Positions 7,331 through 14,691 of a DNA stretch of 16,805 nucleotides are shown here, piece by piece. The position numbers were made by a program, and so were the translations under genes. Each line of letters opens with the position of its first letter. Position 1 is the first letter of the stretch. Source of the DNA: Sulfuriferula sp. (GTDB lineage: Bacteria; Pseudomonadota; Gammaproteobacteria; Burkholderiales; Sulfuriferulaceae); assembly GCA_027311185.1 (NCBI GenBank), contig DAICZK010000015.1, positions 1 to 16,805 of the forward strand, given 5' to 3'. The notes below the pieces were generated by a model. That model had not been told where the DNA came from. It did not search any database and saw only the letters and a program-made list of their open reading frames with translations.

Positions 7331-8689
7331 TCAGGCATCCCGCAAATAGATCACCGCATCCTGCAAACGCTCGACGCCGGTTACCGCCATGCCGGTAATG
7401 GCCTGTCGCGGCAGATTTGCGGCGGGTACGATCGCGTGGGTAAAACCCAGTTTTGCCGCCTCTTTCAATCGCTCCTGACCGCGCTGTACCGGGCGAATCT
7501 CGCCCGCCAGTCCAACTTCACCAAATACAATCAGTTTATTTGGCAATGGCTTGTTTTTAAATGATGAAACTATCGCCAACAACAAAGGAAGATCCGCTGC
7601 GGGTTCATTGATGCGCACGCCGCCCACCGCATTGATAAAGACATCCTGATCGTGACACGCCAGTCCGGCGTGGCGATGCAGCACGGCGAGCAGCATCGCG
7701 AGCCGGTTCTGTTCCAGACCCACCGACAGCCGACGCGGGTTGGGCATGGGCGTAGACTCGACCAGCGCCTGGATTTCTACCAGCAGAGGCCGCGTTCCCT
7801 CCTGAGTCACCATCACGCAAGAGCCTGCTACATCGGGGCGATGGCCGGACAAAAAGATGGCGGACGGATTGGAGACGCCTTTGAGACCTTTGTCGGTCAT
7901 GGCGAATACGCCCAGCTCGTTGACGGCGCCGAAGCGGTTCTTGAAGGCGCGCACGAGGCGGAAACTCGAACTGGTGTCGCCTTCGAAATACAGCACCGTA
8001 TCGACGATATGCTCCAGCACCCGAGGGCCTGCGAGGGCTCCTTCCTTGGTCACGTGCCCAACCAGAAAAATCGTGGTGCCGCTCTGTTTTGCGAATCGGG
8101 TCAATTGCGCCGCGCATTCGCGCACCTGCGCGACCGAGCCCGGTGCGGACTGCAACGCCTCGGAATAAACGGTCTGGATCGAATCGATGACCGCGACGGC
8201 CGGTCCGTGCGCCTGTAGTATCGCCAGTATGTTTTCGAGCTGTATCTCCGCCAGCAACTGCAAATGAGCAGCATCCAATTGCAGACGCTGGGCGCGCAGC
8301 GCAATCTGCTGCGCCGATTCTTCGCCGCTGACGTACAGCGTTTTATGCGCGGCGCTAAGCTGGCTCAACGCTTGCAACAACAAGGTCGATTTGCCGATAC
8401 CTGGGTCGCCGCCTATCAATACCACGCCGCCTCTGACCAGGCCTCCGCCCAGCACACGGTCGAGCTCGCCGATGCCAGTTTCAATGCGCTCGTTTTCCAC
8501 CGCCACCACCGCAGACAAAGCCTGCACCTCGCTCAATGCCGCCAGACCGCTATAACGTGACGGCGCAACGGATTCAGCCAGTGTTTCCACCAGCGTGTTC
8601 CAGGCGTTGCAATGCGGGCACTGGCCTTGCCATTTACTCAGGGAGCCGCCGCACTCGGTGCAGGTATAGAGGGTTTTGGGTTTTGCCAT
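7331..8689 (-). CDS. radA: RadA recombination/branch-migration ATPase
   Basis: DNA repair ATPase that extends and processes recombination intermediates. The 452 residues show all RadA parts in order. These are the N-terminal zinc finger (Cys10, Cys13, Cys24, Cys27), Walker A GGDPGIGKST (93-102), Walker B around AVIDSIQ (166-172) and the RadA-specific KNRFG motif (250-254). A C-terminal Lon-protease-like domain follows, with VGGVRINEPAADLPLLLAI and FGEVGLAGEIRPV. The gene is convergent with yoaA, with only 7 bp between the stop codons and no visible terminator hairpin, so the two transcripts probably overlap at their 3' ends. Confidence 0.97.
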   Translation of the reverse strand: MAKPKTLYTCTECGGSLSKWQGQCPHCNAWNTLVETLAESVAPSRYSGLAALSEVQALSAVVAVENERIETGIGELDRVLGGGLVRGGVVLIGGDPGIGKSTLLLQALSQLSAAHKTLYVSGEESAQQIALRAQRLQLDAAHLQLLAEIQLENILAILQAHGPAVAVIDSIQTVYSEALQSAPGSVAQVRECAAQLTRFAKQSGTTIFLVGHVTKEGALAGPRVLEHIVDTVLYFEGDTSSSFRLVRAFKNRFGAVNELGVFAMTDKGLKGVSNPSAIFLSGHRPDVAGSCVMVTQEGTRPLLVEIQALVESTPMPNPRRLSVGLEQNRLAMLLAVLHRHAGLACHDQDVFINAVGGVRINEPAADLPLLLAIVSSFKNKPLPNKLIVFGEVGLAGEIRPVQRGQERLKEAAKLGFTHAIVPAANLPRQAITGMAVTGVERLQDAVIYLRDA

Positions 8690-8727
8690 GAATAGTCAGA
8701 TAGGTGCGCCCAGCGCGCGAGCATTGA

Positions 8728-8743
8728 ATTAATAATTATTAAT
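8728..8743. promoter_or_regulatory. 16-bp perfect AT palindrome between divergent genes
   Basis: ATTAATAATTATTAAT reads the same on both strands and lies 39 bp upstream of the radA start and about 90 bp upstream of the rightward gene. Its AT content stands out from the flanking sequence. It may be an operator, or an AT-rich element of the radA promoter. No specific regulator is identified. Confidence 0.4.
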
Positions 8744-8768
8744 AGGCCGATTTACCAAAATTCAATGA

Positions 8769-8798
8769 TTGAGCGTATGCTTAACAGGCAACTATTTT
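8769..8798 (+). promoter_or_regulatory. Possible promoter of the Rossmann-like gene
   Basis: TTGAGC (8769-8774) and TATTTT (8793-8798) are 18 bp apart. They would start transcription near 8804, which fits an ATG at 8835 better than the earlier ATG at 8817. The boxes match the consensus only partly. Confidence 0.3.
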
Positions 8799-8834
8799 GC
8801 AGAAAACATTATAAGCATGGAGACTACCACAATC

Positions 8835-9227
8835 ATGACACAAAAAATAAAAATCGCTTTGTTGGGTTTGAGCAGAGTCGGCGAGACATTCTCCGAACAT
8901 TTCCTGGCGAAAATTCAGGAACAGCATATCAACGTCGAAATCGTCGCTGTCGCTACCCATCATCCCGAGTCGCCTGTCGCCCTGGGCTTTGCGCACAGCA
9001 ATATACTTGTTCTTGAAGACGCGCTCAAGGTGGTCGACTTGGGCGACCGGGTCGATATTATTTTCGACCTGACCGGCAATGCCGATGTGCGTCAGCAACT
9101 GCGCGCCCGATTACAGGCGGCCAACAACCACCACACGGTCATCGCGCCGGAAGTGTTCGCCCATCTGCTATGGGAATTTTTTGATGAAGGCGAGATCCTG
9201 CCGTATAGCGCGCAAACAGGTTATTAG
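8835..9227 (+). CDS. Short NAD(P)-binding Rossmann-like protein
   Basis: Unknown function; resembles the NAD(P)-binding half of homoserine-dehydrogenase-like oxidoreductases. From the ATG at 8835 it has 130 residues. KIKIALLGLSRVGETF near the start is a beta-strand, glycine-loop, helix unit. The loop reads G-L-S-R-V-G, with Ser where the second Gly of GxGxxG is usual. EIVAVATHHPESPVALGF and DIIFDLTGN follow, as in a dinucleotide fold. No catalytic or substrate domain follows, so the protein is about a third of a full dehydrogenase; it could be a sensor, subunit or remnant. An ATG at 8817 would add six residues and cannot be excluded. A GGAG lies about 12 nt before the chosen start. It stands alone between the divergent radA and the convergent trpS. 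Confidence 0.75.
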   Translation: MTQKIKIALLGLSRVGETFSEHFLAKIQEQHINVEIVAVATHHPESPVALGFAHSNILVLEDALKVVDLGDRVDIIFDLTGNADVRQQLRARLQAANNHHTVIAPEVFAHLLWEFFDEGEILPYSAQTGY

Positions 9228-9246
9228 CCTATCGCCGCGCGAGTTT

Positions 9247-9288
9247 CCCGGGCTTGACAGCCGACGAGACAGAACCGTCGAGCCCGGG
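9247..9288. terminator. Strong hairpin between convergent genes, possible bidirectional terminator
   Basis: CCCGGGCTTGAC (9247-9258) pairs with GTCGAGCCCGGG (9277-9288) over 12 bp with one G-T wobble; the loop is 18 nt. It sits between the Rossmann-like gene (stop at 9227) and the end of trpS (9315), where a shared terminator is expected. Neither side has a clear T run (TGGGTTTC follows on the plus strand), so intrinsic termination is uncertain. Confidence 0.55.
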
Positions 9289-9314
9289 TGGGTTTCGAAG
9301 TGCGGATCGGTGCG

Positions 9315-10517
9315 TTAGTCGTAACTTAGTCCCATCACTTCGCGCACGTCGCGCATCGTGTCGCCGGCCAGCACGCGTGCTTTTTCACACCCATCGGCGA
9401 TGATGTTGCGCACCAGCGAAGGACTCGCGCTGTACACGCTAGCACGTTCGCGCATCGGTTCCTGTTCCTTCAATACTCCGTCGATCACCGGCTGTTTGCA
9501 ATCCAGGCAGCCTATCCCCGCAGTCAGGCAGCCGTTTTGCGCCCAACTTCGCACGGTCTGATCCGAATAAATCTGATGCAACGCCCATACCGGGCATTTT
9601 TCCGGGTTGCCCGCATCGGTACGTCGCACTCGTGCCGGATCGGTAGGCATGGTGCGAATCTTCTTGCTCACGCTATCGGCCGATTCACGCATAGAAATGG
9701 TGTTATGGTAGGATTTCGACATTTTCTGCCCATCCAAACCGGGCATTTTTGACGCCGTCGTGAGTAACGCCTGCGGTTCGGTCAATATCATTTTCCCGCC
9801 GCCTTCGAGATAGCCGAACAAACGCTCGCGATCGCCAAGAGAAAGATTTTGCTGCTCATTCAGCAGGGCGTGAGCCGCGTCGATGGCCGCCTCCTCCCCG
9901 TCCTGCTGATAACGGGTGCGTAATTCTTCGTACAGCCGCGCCTTTTTGTTGCCCATTTTCTTGATCGCGGCCTCGGCTTTCTGTTCAAACCCCGGTTCAC
10001 GGCCATACAAGTGATTGAAGCGGCGCGCTATTTCTCGCGTAAACTCGATGTGCGGCACCTGGTCTTCACCGACCGGCACTTGGCTGGCGCGATAAATCAG
10101 GATATCGGCGCTCTGCAGCAGCGGATAACCTAAAAACCCGTAAGTCGAAAGATCTTTCTCCGCCAGCTTTTCCTGTTGATCCTTGTAGGTCGGCACTCGC
10201 TCCAGCCAACCCAACGGGGTAAACATCGACAGCAGCAAGTGCAGTTCGGCATGTTCCGGCACTTGCGACTGGATGAACAAGGTTGCCAGATTAGGGTCGA
10301 CCCCGGCTGCCAGCCAGTCTATGACCATTTCCCAGACGTTGTTCTGGATGATTTCCGGATTATCGTAATGCGTAGTGAGCGCGTGCCAGTCTGCCACGAA
10401 AAACAGGCATTCCTGCTCGTGCTGTAGCTTGATCCAGTTTTTCAATACGCCGTGATAATGACCCAGATGCAGACTGCCTGTCGGGCGCATGCCCGATAAT
10501 ACTCGATTCGCGTACAT
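9315..10517 (-). CDS. trpS: Tryptophanyl-tRNA synthetase, long form with Fe-S-type cysteine motif
   Basis: Class-I synthetase charging tRNA-Trp. The HIGH signature is HLGH (17-20) in TGSLHLGHYHG; the second signature is KMSKS (265-269). At 400 residues it is longer than the common form of about 330-350. The extra length is an inserted segment near 178-245 containing KKARLYEELRTRYQQDGEE and a glycine-rich LFGYLEGGGKMIL. Four cysteines at 310, 332, 339 and 342 have the spacing C-x21-C-x6-C-x2-C, nearly that of the [4Fe-4S] motif of Thermotoga maritima TrpRS. It is the last gene of the rnm-yciO-protease-trpS unit, with its ATG 3 bp after the protease stop and no strong Shine-Dalgarno, so translation is probably coupled. 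Confidence 0.97.
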   Translation of the reverse strand: MYANRVLSGMRPTGSLHLGHYHGVLKNWIKLQHEQECLFFVADWHALTTHYDNPEIIQNNVWEMVIDWLAAGVDPNLATLFIQSQVPEHAELHLLLSMFTPLGWLERVPTYKDQQEKLAEKDLSTYGFLGYPLLQSADILIYRASQVPVGEDQVPHIEFTREIARRFNHLYGREPGFEQKAEAAIKKMGNKKARLYEELRTRYQQDGEEAAIDAAHALLNEQQNLSLGDRERLFGYLEGGGKMILTEPQALLTTASKMPGLDGQKMSKSYHNTISMRESADSVSKKIRTMPTDPARVRRTDAGNPEKCPVWALHQIYSDQTVRSWAQNGCLTAGIGCLDCKQPVIDGVLKEQEPMRERASVYSASPSLVRNIIADGCEKARVLAGDTMRDVREVMGLSYD

Positions 10518-10520
10518 AGT

Positions 10521-11222
10521 TTAATTGGTGATGACCTGAATAAGAATGATTAAATCGTTATAACCCAAGCCGGACAGTGCGCTGCTGAGCATCAGCATGG
10601 CGGCTAGTAAAGGGCTGAGGATGACGCTCAGCCAACCAATAAACATAAGTATCAGCAGGATATAGAAGCCATACGGCTCAATCTGGGCGAAACGGTATGA
10701 GAGCCGGCTGGGCAGCAGACTCACCACGACTCGCCCACCGTCGAGCGGAGGCAAAGGCAACAGATTCAGCGCCATCAGCACCGCATTGATATAAATCCCG
10801 GCTGCACCCATCAAGGCCATCGGCTGCGTGTAATTATCGCCCATGACGACGCCCAGCTTGATCACCAACGCCCAGACGACAGCCATCAGCAGGTTGGCGA
10901 CGGGTCCCGCCAACGCGACCCACAGCATGTCCTGCTTGGGGTGGCGCAGAGCGTCGAAGTTGATGGGTACGGGTTTGGCCCAGCCGAACAGAAAGAAACC
11001 GCCACCCAGCAGCTTGCTCAACATCAGTATGGACAAAGGTACAAGGATGGTGCCAATGGGATCGATATGCTTCAACGGGTTGAGAGTTACCCGACCCAGC
11101 ATCCAGGCCGTCTTGTCGCCAAAGAATTTGGCGACGTAGCCATGCGCCGCTTCGTGTAGGGTAATGGCAAAAATAACCGGAATGATCCATACCGTGATTT
11201 TTTGTATCAGATTGAGTTCCAT
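10521..11222 (-). CDS. Site-2-type membrane metalloprotease (M50)
   Basis: Intramembrane zinc protease-like protein of the compact M50 group that lacks PDZ domains. The 233 residues are largely hydrophobic. The zinc motif HEAAH lies at 23-27 in the first helix, and the second family motif is LPPLDGGR, providing the third-ligand Asp, around 158-165. AGPVANLLMAVVW marks the central conserved helix. The substrate is unknown; no PDZ or CBS domain is present. Its ATG directly abuts the yciO stop (TAA-ATG) and trpS follows after 3 bp, so it sits inside a tight operon. Confidence 0.93.
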   Translation of the reverse strand: MELNLIQKITVWIIPVIFAITLHEAAHGYVAKFFGDKTAWMLGRVTLNPLKHIDPIGTILVPLSILMLSKLLGGGFFLFGWAKPVPINFDALRHPKQDMLWVALAGPVANLLMAVVWALVIKLGVVMGDNYTQPMALMGAAGIYINAVLMALNLLPLPPLDGGRVVVSLLPSRLSYRFAQIEPYGFYILLILMFIGWLSVILSPLLAAMLMLSSALSGLGYNDLIILIQVITN

Positions 11223-11858
11223 TTAGTTACGGGCCTCTAATCCAAACGGCGCCAGCGAGCCACGGCCGACTCTTAATACTTCGATTTCTCCTCGGCTCAA
11301 ATCGATCACGGTGGTCGGCTCCGTGCCGCATACACCCGAATCCAGTATCAAATCCAGCCGATGTTCAAGCTGTTCGCGTATTACGTTGGCATCATGCATG
11401 GGTATCGTTTCGTTCGGCAAGATTAAGGTCATGCTCAACAGAGGTTCGTTGAGTTCCGCAAGTAGCGCCAGCGTCACCGGATGTTCCGGCACACGCAAGC
11501 CTATCGTGTTTCGTTTGGGATGCTGCAGACGTTTGGGAACTTCCCGGGTCGCTTCGAGAATAAAGGTATAACTCCCTGGCGTGTTGGCTTTGAGCAATCT
11601 GAATTGCTGGTTGTCAACCAGTGCGTAAATGGCGATTTCAGCCAGATCGCGGCAGAGCAGAGTGAAGTGGTGTTTGTCGTCCACGGCGCGCAAAGCGCGA
11701 ATTCTGTCCTGCGCTTGTTTATCGCCCAAGTGGCAGGCGATGGCATAGCTCGAATCCGTAGGCAGTGCAACCACTCCACCGTCGCGCAAGATGGCCGCAG
11801 CCTGTTTGATTAGGCGTAGTTGCGGGTTATCGGGGTGGAGCGTGAAAAATTGCGCCAT
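11223..11858 (-). CDS. yciO: YciO, Sua5/TsaC-family protein
   Basis: Member of the YrdC-fold family related to the threonylcarbamoyl-AMP synthases that help make the t6A base of tRNA. YciO proteins have weak or uncertain activity compared with TsaC. With the ATG at 11858 it has 211 residues, near E. coli YciO. Matching stretches include GGVVALPTDSSYAIACHL, DDKHHFTLLCRDL, NTPGSYTFILEAT, RKNTIGLRVPEHP-type sequence and EPTTVIDLS. The frame is open up to 12020, but that part lies inside the upstream PHP gene and has no family resemblance. The start is 10 bp after that gene's stop, and the end abuts the M50 protease start. Confidence 0.92.
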   Translation of the reverse strand: MAQFFTLHPDNPQLRLIKQAAAILRDGGVVALPTDSSYAIACHLGDKQAQDRIRALRAVDDKHHFTLLCRDLAEIAIYALVDNQQFRLLKANTPGSYTFILEATREVPKRLQHPKRNTIGLRVPEHPVTLALLAELNEPLLSMTLILPNETIPMHDANVIREQLEHRLDLILDSGVCGTEPTTVIDLSRGEIEVLRVGRGSLAPFGLEARN

Positions 11859-11868
11859 ACTTTTATTT

Positions 11869-12711
11869 TCAGACAGTCCAGTCGTGCCACACGGGTGTAC
11901 AAATATCCGGAAGTTGCGGCAACCGGCCCAAATCGCGATAACCCTCGTCTGGCGCGTGAAAATCCGAGCCGCGAGAACTGAGCAAATCGAATTTCTTCGC
12001 CAGCCTGGCAAATTGCGCATAATGTTCCACGGTATGGCTGCCCGTGACCACTTCTATGCCTTCGCCGCCGCAGGCTTTAAATAGCAGCAACAACTCCTGC
12101 ATCTTGCCGTCGCCCATCGGATAGCGCCCGGGGTGCGCCAATATAGCGCGTCCGCCGCTGGCCCGTATCCAGCCCACCGCTTGCGCGAGATCGGCCCACT
12201 GATGCGGCACATAGCCAGGTTTTCCCTTGACCAGAAAACGCTTGAATATCGAGCGTACGTCCTTGGCTACGCCTTGCTCAACCATGTATCGCGCGAAATG
12301 CATGCGTCCGATGGAATTTTTATTTCCCGCGTACTGATAAGCGCCCGCCAAGCTGTCGGGAATACCGACTTTTGCGAGCTGCTCCGCCATTTTGATTGCG
12401 CGCTCGCCGCGCCCCGCACGTATCATTGTCAGCCCCGCGACCAGTTCCGCCGATTCGGGATCAATGTCCAGACCCAGCACATGCAAGGTATGAGTGCCCC
12501 AGGTCACCGAGATTTCCACGCCGTTGATCAGCCGCAAACCCAGCGTTTGCGCGGCAAGCTGAGCCGCTGGCAAACCGGCGACATCGTCGTGATCGGTCAA
12601 TGCCAGTACGGTCACCCCGCAGTCCGCGGCGCGAGCAACCAAATCCGCAGGTGGCAACACGCCATCAGAAACGTTAGAATGGCAATGCAGATCAAAATTT
12701 TGCTGTTGCAT
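11869..12711 (-). CDS. rnm: Rnm/YciV PHP-domain nuclease or nucleotide phosphatase
   Basis: PHP-family metal-dependent phosphoesterase. Relatives act as a 5'-3' exonuclease on RNA ends (E. coli Rnm/YciV) and as 3',5'-nucleoside bisphosphatase. From the ATG at 12711 it has 280 residues. Metal-binding PHP motifs are visible in order: DLHCH (7-11, His9 and His11), DG after Ser15, TDHDD (39-43), GVEIS with Glu66, a TLH at 75-77, AHPGRY (192-197) and GSDFH (248-252). An in-frame ATG at 12744 would add 11 residues unlike the family. It is the first gene of the leftward unit and diverges from the 12810 gene. Confidence 0.92.
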   Translation of the reverse strand: MQQQNFDLHCHSNVSDGVLPPADLVARAADCGVTVLALTDHDDVAGLPAAQLAAQTLGLRLINGVEISVTWGTHTLHVLGLDIDPESAELVAGLTMIRAGRGERAIKMAEQLAKVGIPDSLAGAYQYAGNKNSIGRMHFARYMVEQGVAKDVRSIFKRFLVKGKPGYVPHQWADLAQAVGWIRASGGRAILAHPGRYPMGDGKMQELLLLFKACGGEGIEVVTGSHTVEHYAQFARLAKKFDLLSSRGSDFHAPDEGYRDLGRLPQLPDICTPVWHDWTV

Positions 12712-12809
12712 AATTTGTGTACTTGTTGGTCGAGGCCAAATCATAGCAAAATACTGGCTTGTTTACTCGCTAAATTTATTTACCACTTCCTCCCGGTCGG
12801 ACAACACAC

Positions 12810-13529
12810 ATGGCGATTCCAGAAGAAATCCGACAGAACTTCGAAGCAGCCAATCGCATTATTGGTGAGGCTTTTCTTGACTCCGGCATCCAGGCTGACG
12901 GGCAAGTCGCGCCCGATCAGTTGGGCGAGGCGGTCAGCCAGTTTTTATTGGTATTCGATAAACTCGATCGCGAACACGGCGAAAATGGGCTGATTCTTCT
13001 CGACGACGTCGATCAGTTGGGCGACCATGCCATCGGATTCCTGATGGATATGGCTTTCTGGGCCGAACGCCTGCGTTTGCCGAAATCCAAAATGGACATG
13101 GAAAAAACTGCGCTGGGTGTCGCCCACTGGGTAATACGTCACGACGGCGAGCTGCGTACGCTCGAACCCCTGGTCAACAGTCTCGCCGCGAGCGCCAATC
13201 TGACCCAGGAACCGGCGACGCTAAAAGCGCTGGCTCAAGTCATGGGCGACACGATAGAGCATGCCGCCAGCAACATTAAAGCCGATCTGGAAAAAAGCGA
13301 TCCGGCTCGACCGTGGCGCATTCTGAATCTCAATTACGCCATTGTTGCGACACGCACACAGGATATCCACCTCATGCACCGCTCGTTCGACACGCTGAGC
13401 CGTTATCTGCCGGAAGATTGCACTGCTTTTTTCGAACAGGGGATGCAACAGGTGCAAAAAGACAGCTTTTCGCTGCCCGTGCGCGAAATCATGCAGGACT
13501 ACTTCAACCGTTGGGTCACGCGGTATTAA
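12810..13529 (+). CDS. Soluble protein of unknown function (239 aa)
   Basis: I do not recognise the family. The 239 residues lack a signal peptide or membrane segments and are rich in Leu, Ala, Asp and Glu in a helical pattern. Visible features are an acidic N-terminal half with LILLDDVDQLGD, a stretch WVIRHDGELRTLEPLVNSLA in the middle, ATLKALAQVMGDTIEHAAS, and an aromatic C-terminus with QDYFNRW. Cysteine occurs once (in LPEDCTAFF). No catalytic motif stands out. A GGA lies 9 nt before the ATG. It is divergent from rnm; the YciB-YciI gene begins 39 bp downstream, so cotranscription is possible. Confidence 0.85.
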   Translation: MAIPEEIRQNFEAANRIIGEAFLDSGIQADGQVAPDQLGEAVSQFLLVFDKLDREHGENGLILLDDVDQLGDHAIGFLMDMAFWAERLRLPKSKMDMEKTALGVAHWVIRHDGELRTLEPLVNSLAASANLTQEPATLKALAQVMGDTIEHAASNIKADLEKSDPARPWRILNLNYAIVATRTQDIHLMHRSFDTLSRYLPEDCTAFFEQGMQQVQKDSFSLPVREIMQDYFNRWVTRY

Positions 13530-13568
13530 CCGCAAGCTTATCAAAATTATTATAAGGCCGATATTATT

Positions 13569-14408
13569 ATGAAATTTTTATTCGATCTGTTTCCTATTCT
13601 GTTATTTTTCATTGCCTACAAATTTGGCGGGATTTACGTCGCCACGGCTGTCTCCATCGCTGCAAGCGCTCTTCAAGTCGCATTTCTGCTGCTACGCCGC
13701 AAAAAAGTAGACATGATGATGTGGGTCAGCCTGGGAATTATCCTCGTACTAGGCGGCGCGACCTTGGTGTCACACGATGAAAACTTCATAAAATGGAAAC
13801 CTACCGCCCTGTACTGGATATTTGCCAGCGCGTTATTGCTCAGTCCGATTTTTTTTAAAAAGAACATCATCCGCAGCATGCTTGCCGAAAAAATCGTTCT
13901 TCCCGAAACAACATGGCGCAAACTGAATCTGAGCTGGGTGGCTTTTTTTATCGCAATGGGGGTTGTAAACCGCTATGTCGCCCTCAATTACAGCACGTAT
14001 GTGTGGGTAAATTTCAAACTATTCGGCGCTACTGCTATGATGTTCACTTTTATCGTTGCTCAGAGTCTGGTGCTGAACAAATTTCTGATCACAAAAAACA
14101 TGACTAGCTGGTACGCAATCATAAGCGATGACATAACCGACAGCCTGAGTCGGCGTGCGGACGCCCGTTCCGCCCACCTTGCGCGCCTCACCGAATTGCA
14201 GGAAGCGGGACGATTGCTGCTTGCCGGCCCCTTCCCTGCCATAGATAGCGTCGACCCCGGCCAGGCCGGTTTTAGCGGCAGCCTGGTCGTCGCCGAGTTC
14301 GATTCTCTGGACGCCGCTCAAATCTGGGCGGACAACGACCCTTATGTTCATGCCGGCGTTTACGCACAAGTACGCGTCAAACCTTTCAGGAAAGTCCTTC
14401 CATTATGA
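13569..14408 (+). CDS. yciB: YciB-YciI fusion (membrane septation protein A joined to YciI-like domain)
   Basis: Residues 1-177 match YciB (also called IspZ, septation protein A), an inner-membrane protein linked to envelope integrity and cell division in E. coli. They open with [20 protein letters not shown] and have about five helices and the motif [12 protein letters not shown]. Residues 178-279 match a complete YciI-like domain (ferredoxin-like fold): [34 protein letters not shown], then [16 protein letters not shown] and VKPF. Elsewhere the two are usually separate adjacent genes. The frame is continuous across the join [14 protein letters not shown] with no stop. An internal ATG at 14100 begins the YciI part but has no visible Shine-Dalgarno. 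The topology would put YciI on one membrane face, most likely the cytoplasm. bolA follows by an ATGA overlap. Confidence 0.9.
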   Translation: MKFLFDLFPILLFFIAYKFGGIYVATAVSIAASALQVAFLLLRRKKVDMMMWVSLGIILVLGGATLVSHDENFIKWKPTALYWIFASALLLSPIFFKKNIIRSMLAEKIVLPETTWRKLNLSWVAFFIAMGVVNRYVALNYSTYVWVNFKLFGATAMMFTFIVAQSLVLNKFLITKNMTSWYAIISDDITDSLSRRADARSAHLARLTELQEAGRLLLAGPFPAIDSVDPGQAGFSGSLVVAEFDSLDAAQIWADNDPYVHAGVYAQVRVKPFRKVLPL

Positions 14409-14671
14409 ATACGACGGAACTAATGCAAGAAAAGTTAGCCTCACTGAAACCGAATTTGCTGGAAATAACCGATGACAGCGCACTGCACGCCGGTCACGCG
14501 GGGGCACAGTCGGGTGGGGGCCACTATCGCTTGCATATTGTTTCCGAAGCGTTTTCAAAACAGAATACTCTAGCGCGTCACCGCTTGGTATATGCAACAT
14601 TAGGCAATTTAATGCACAATAAAATTCATGCACTCAGTATTACCGCACAGTGTCCTGAAGAAACTCTATAA
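14405..14671 (+). CDS. bolA: BolA-family protein
   Basis: Small cytoplasmic partner of monothiol glutaredoxins that helps handle or sense iron-sulfur clusters; some BolA proteins also affect transcription and envelope shape. The 88 residues contain the family signature: [13 protein letters not shown] (19-31), [12 protein letters not shown] and the helix-turn region [17 protein letters not shown], ending in IHALSITA. The conserved histidine lies in ARHR. The ATG overlaps the YciB-YciI stop (ATGA). Gene order yciB/yciI-bolA-ppi is familiar from betaproteobacteria as I recall it. Confidence 0.95.
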   Translation: MNTTELMQEKLASLKPNLLEITDDSALHAGHAGAQSGGGHYRLHIVSEAFSKQNTLARHRLVYATLGNLMHNKIHALSITAQCPEETL

Positions 14672-14691
14672 ACCCACTCAAAGGAATATCC

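Noticed and set aside
11859..12020. 54-codon N-terminal extension of yciO
   Set aside because: It overlaps the end of the PHP gene and is unlike YciO; the ATG at 11858 matches the family start.
12133..12993. 286-codon open frame on the plus strand crossing rnm
   Set aside because: It is antisense to the well-supported PHP gene and runs into the 12810 gene in another frame; composition and content do not look like a protein.
14100..14408. Separate yciI gene starting at the internal ATG
   Set aside because: The frame is continuous with yciB and no Shine-Dalgarno precedes the internal ATG; the fusion is the simpler reading, though internal initiation cannot be excluded.
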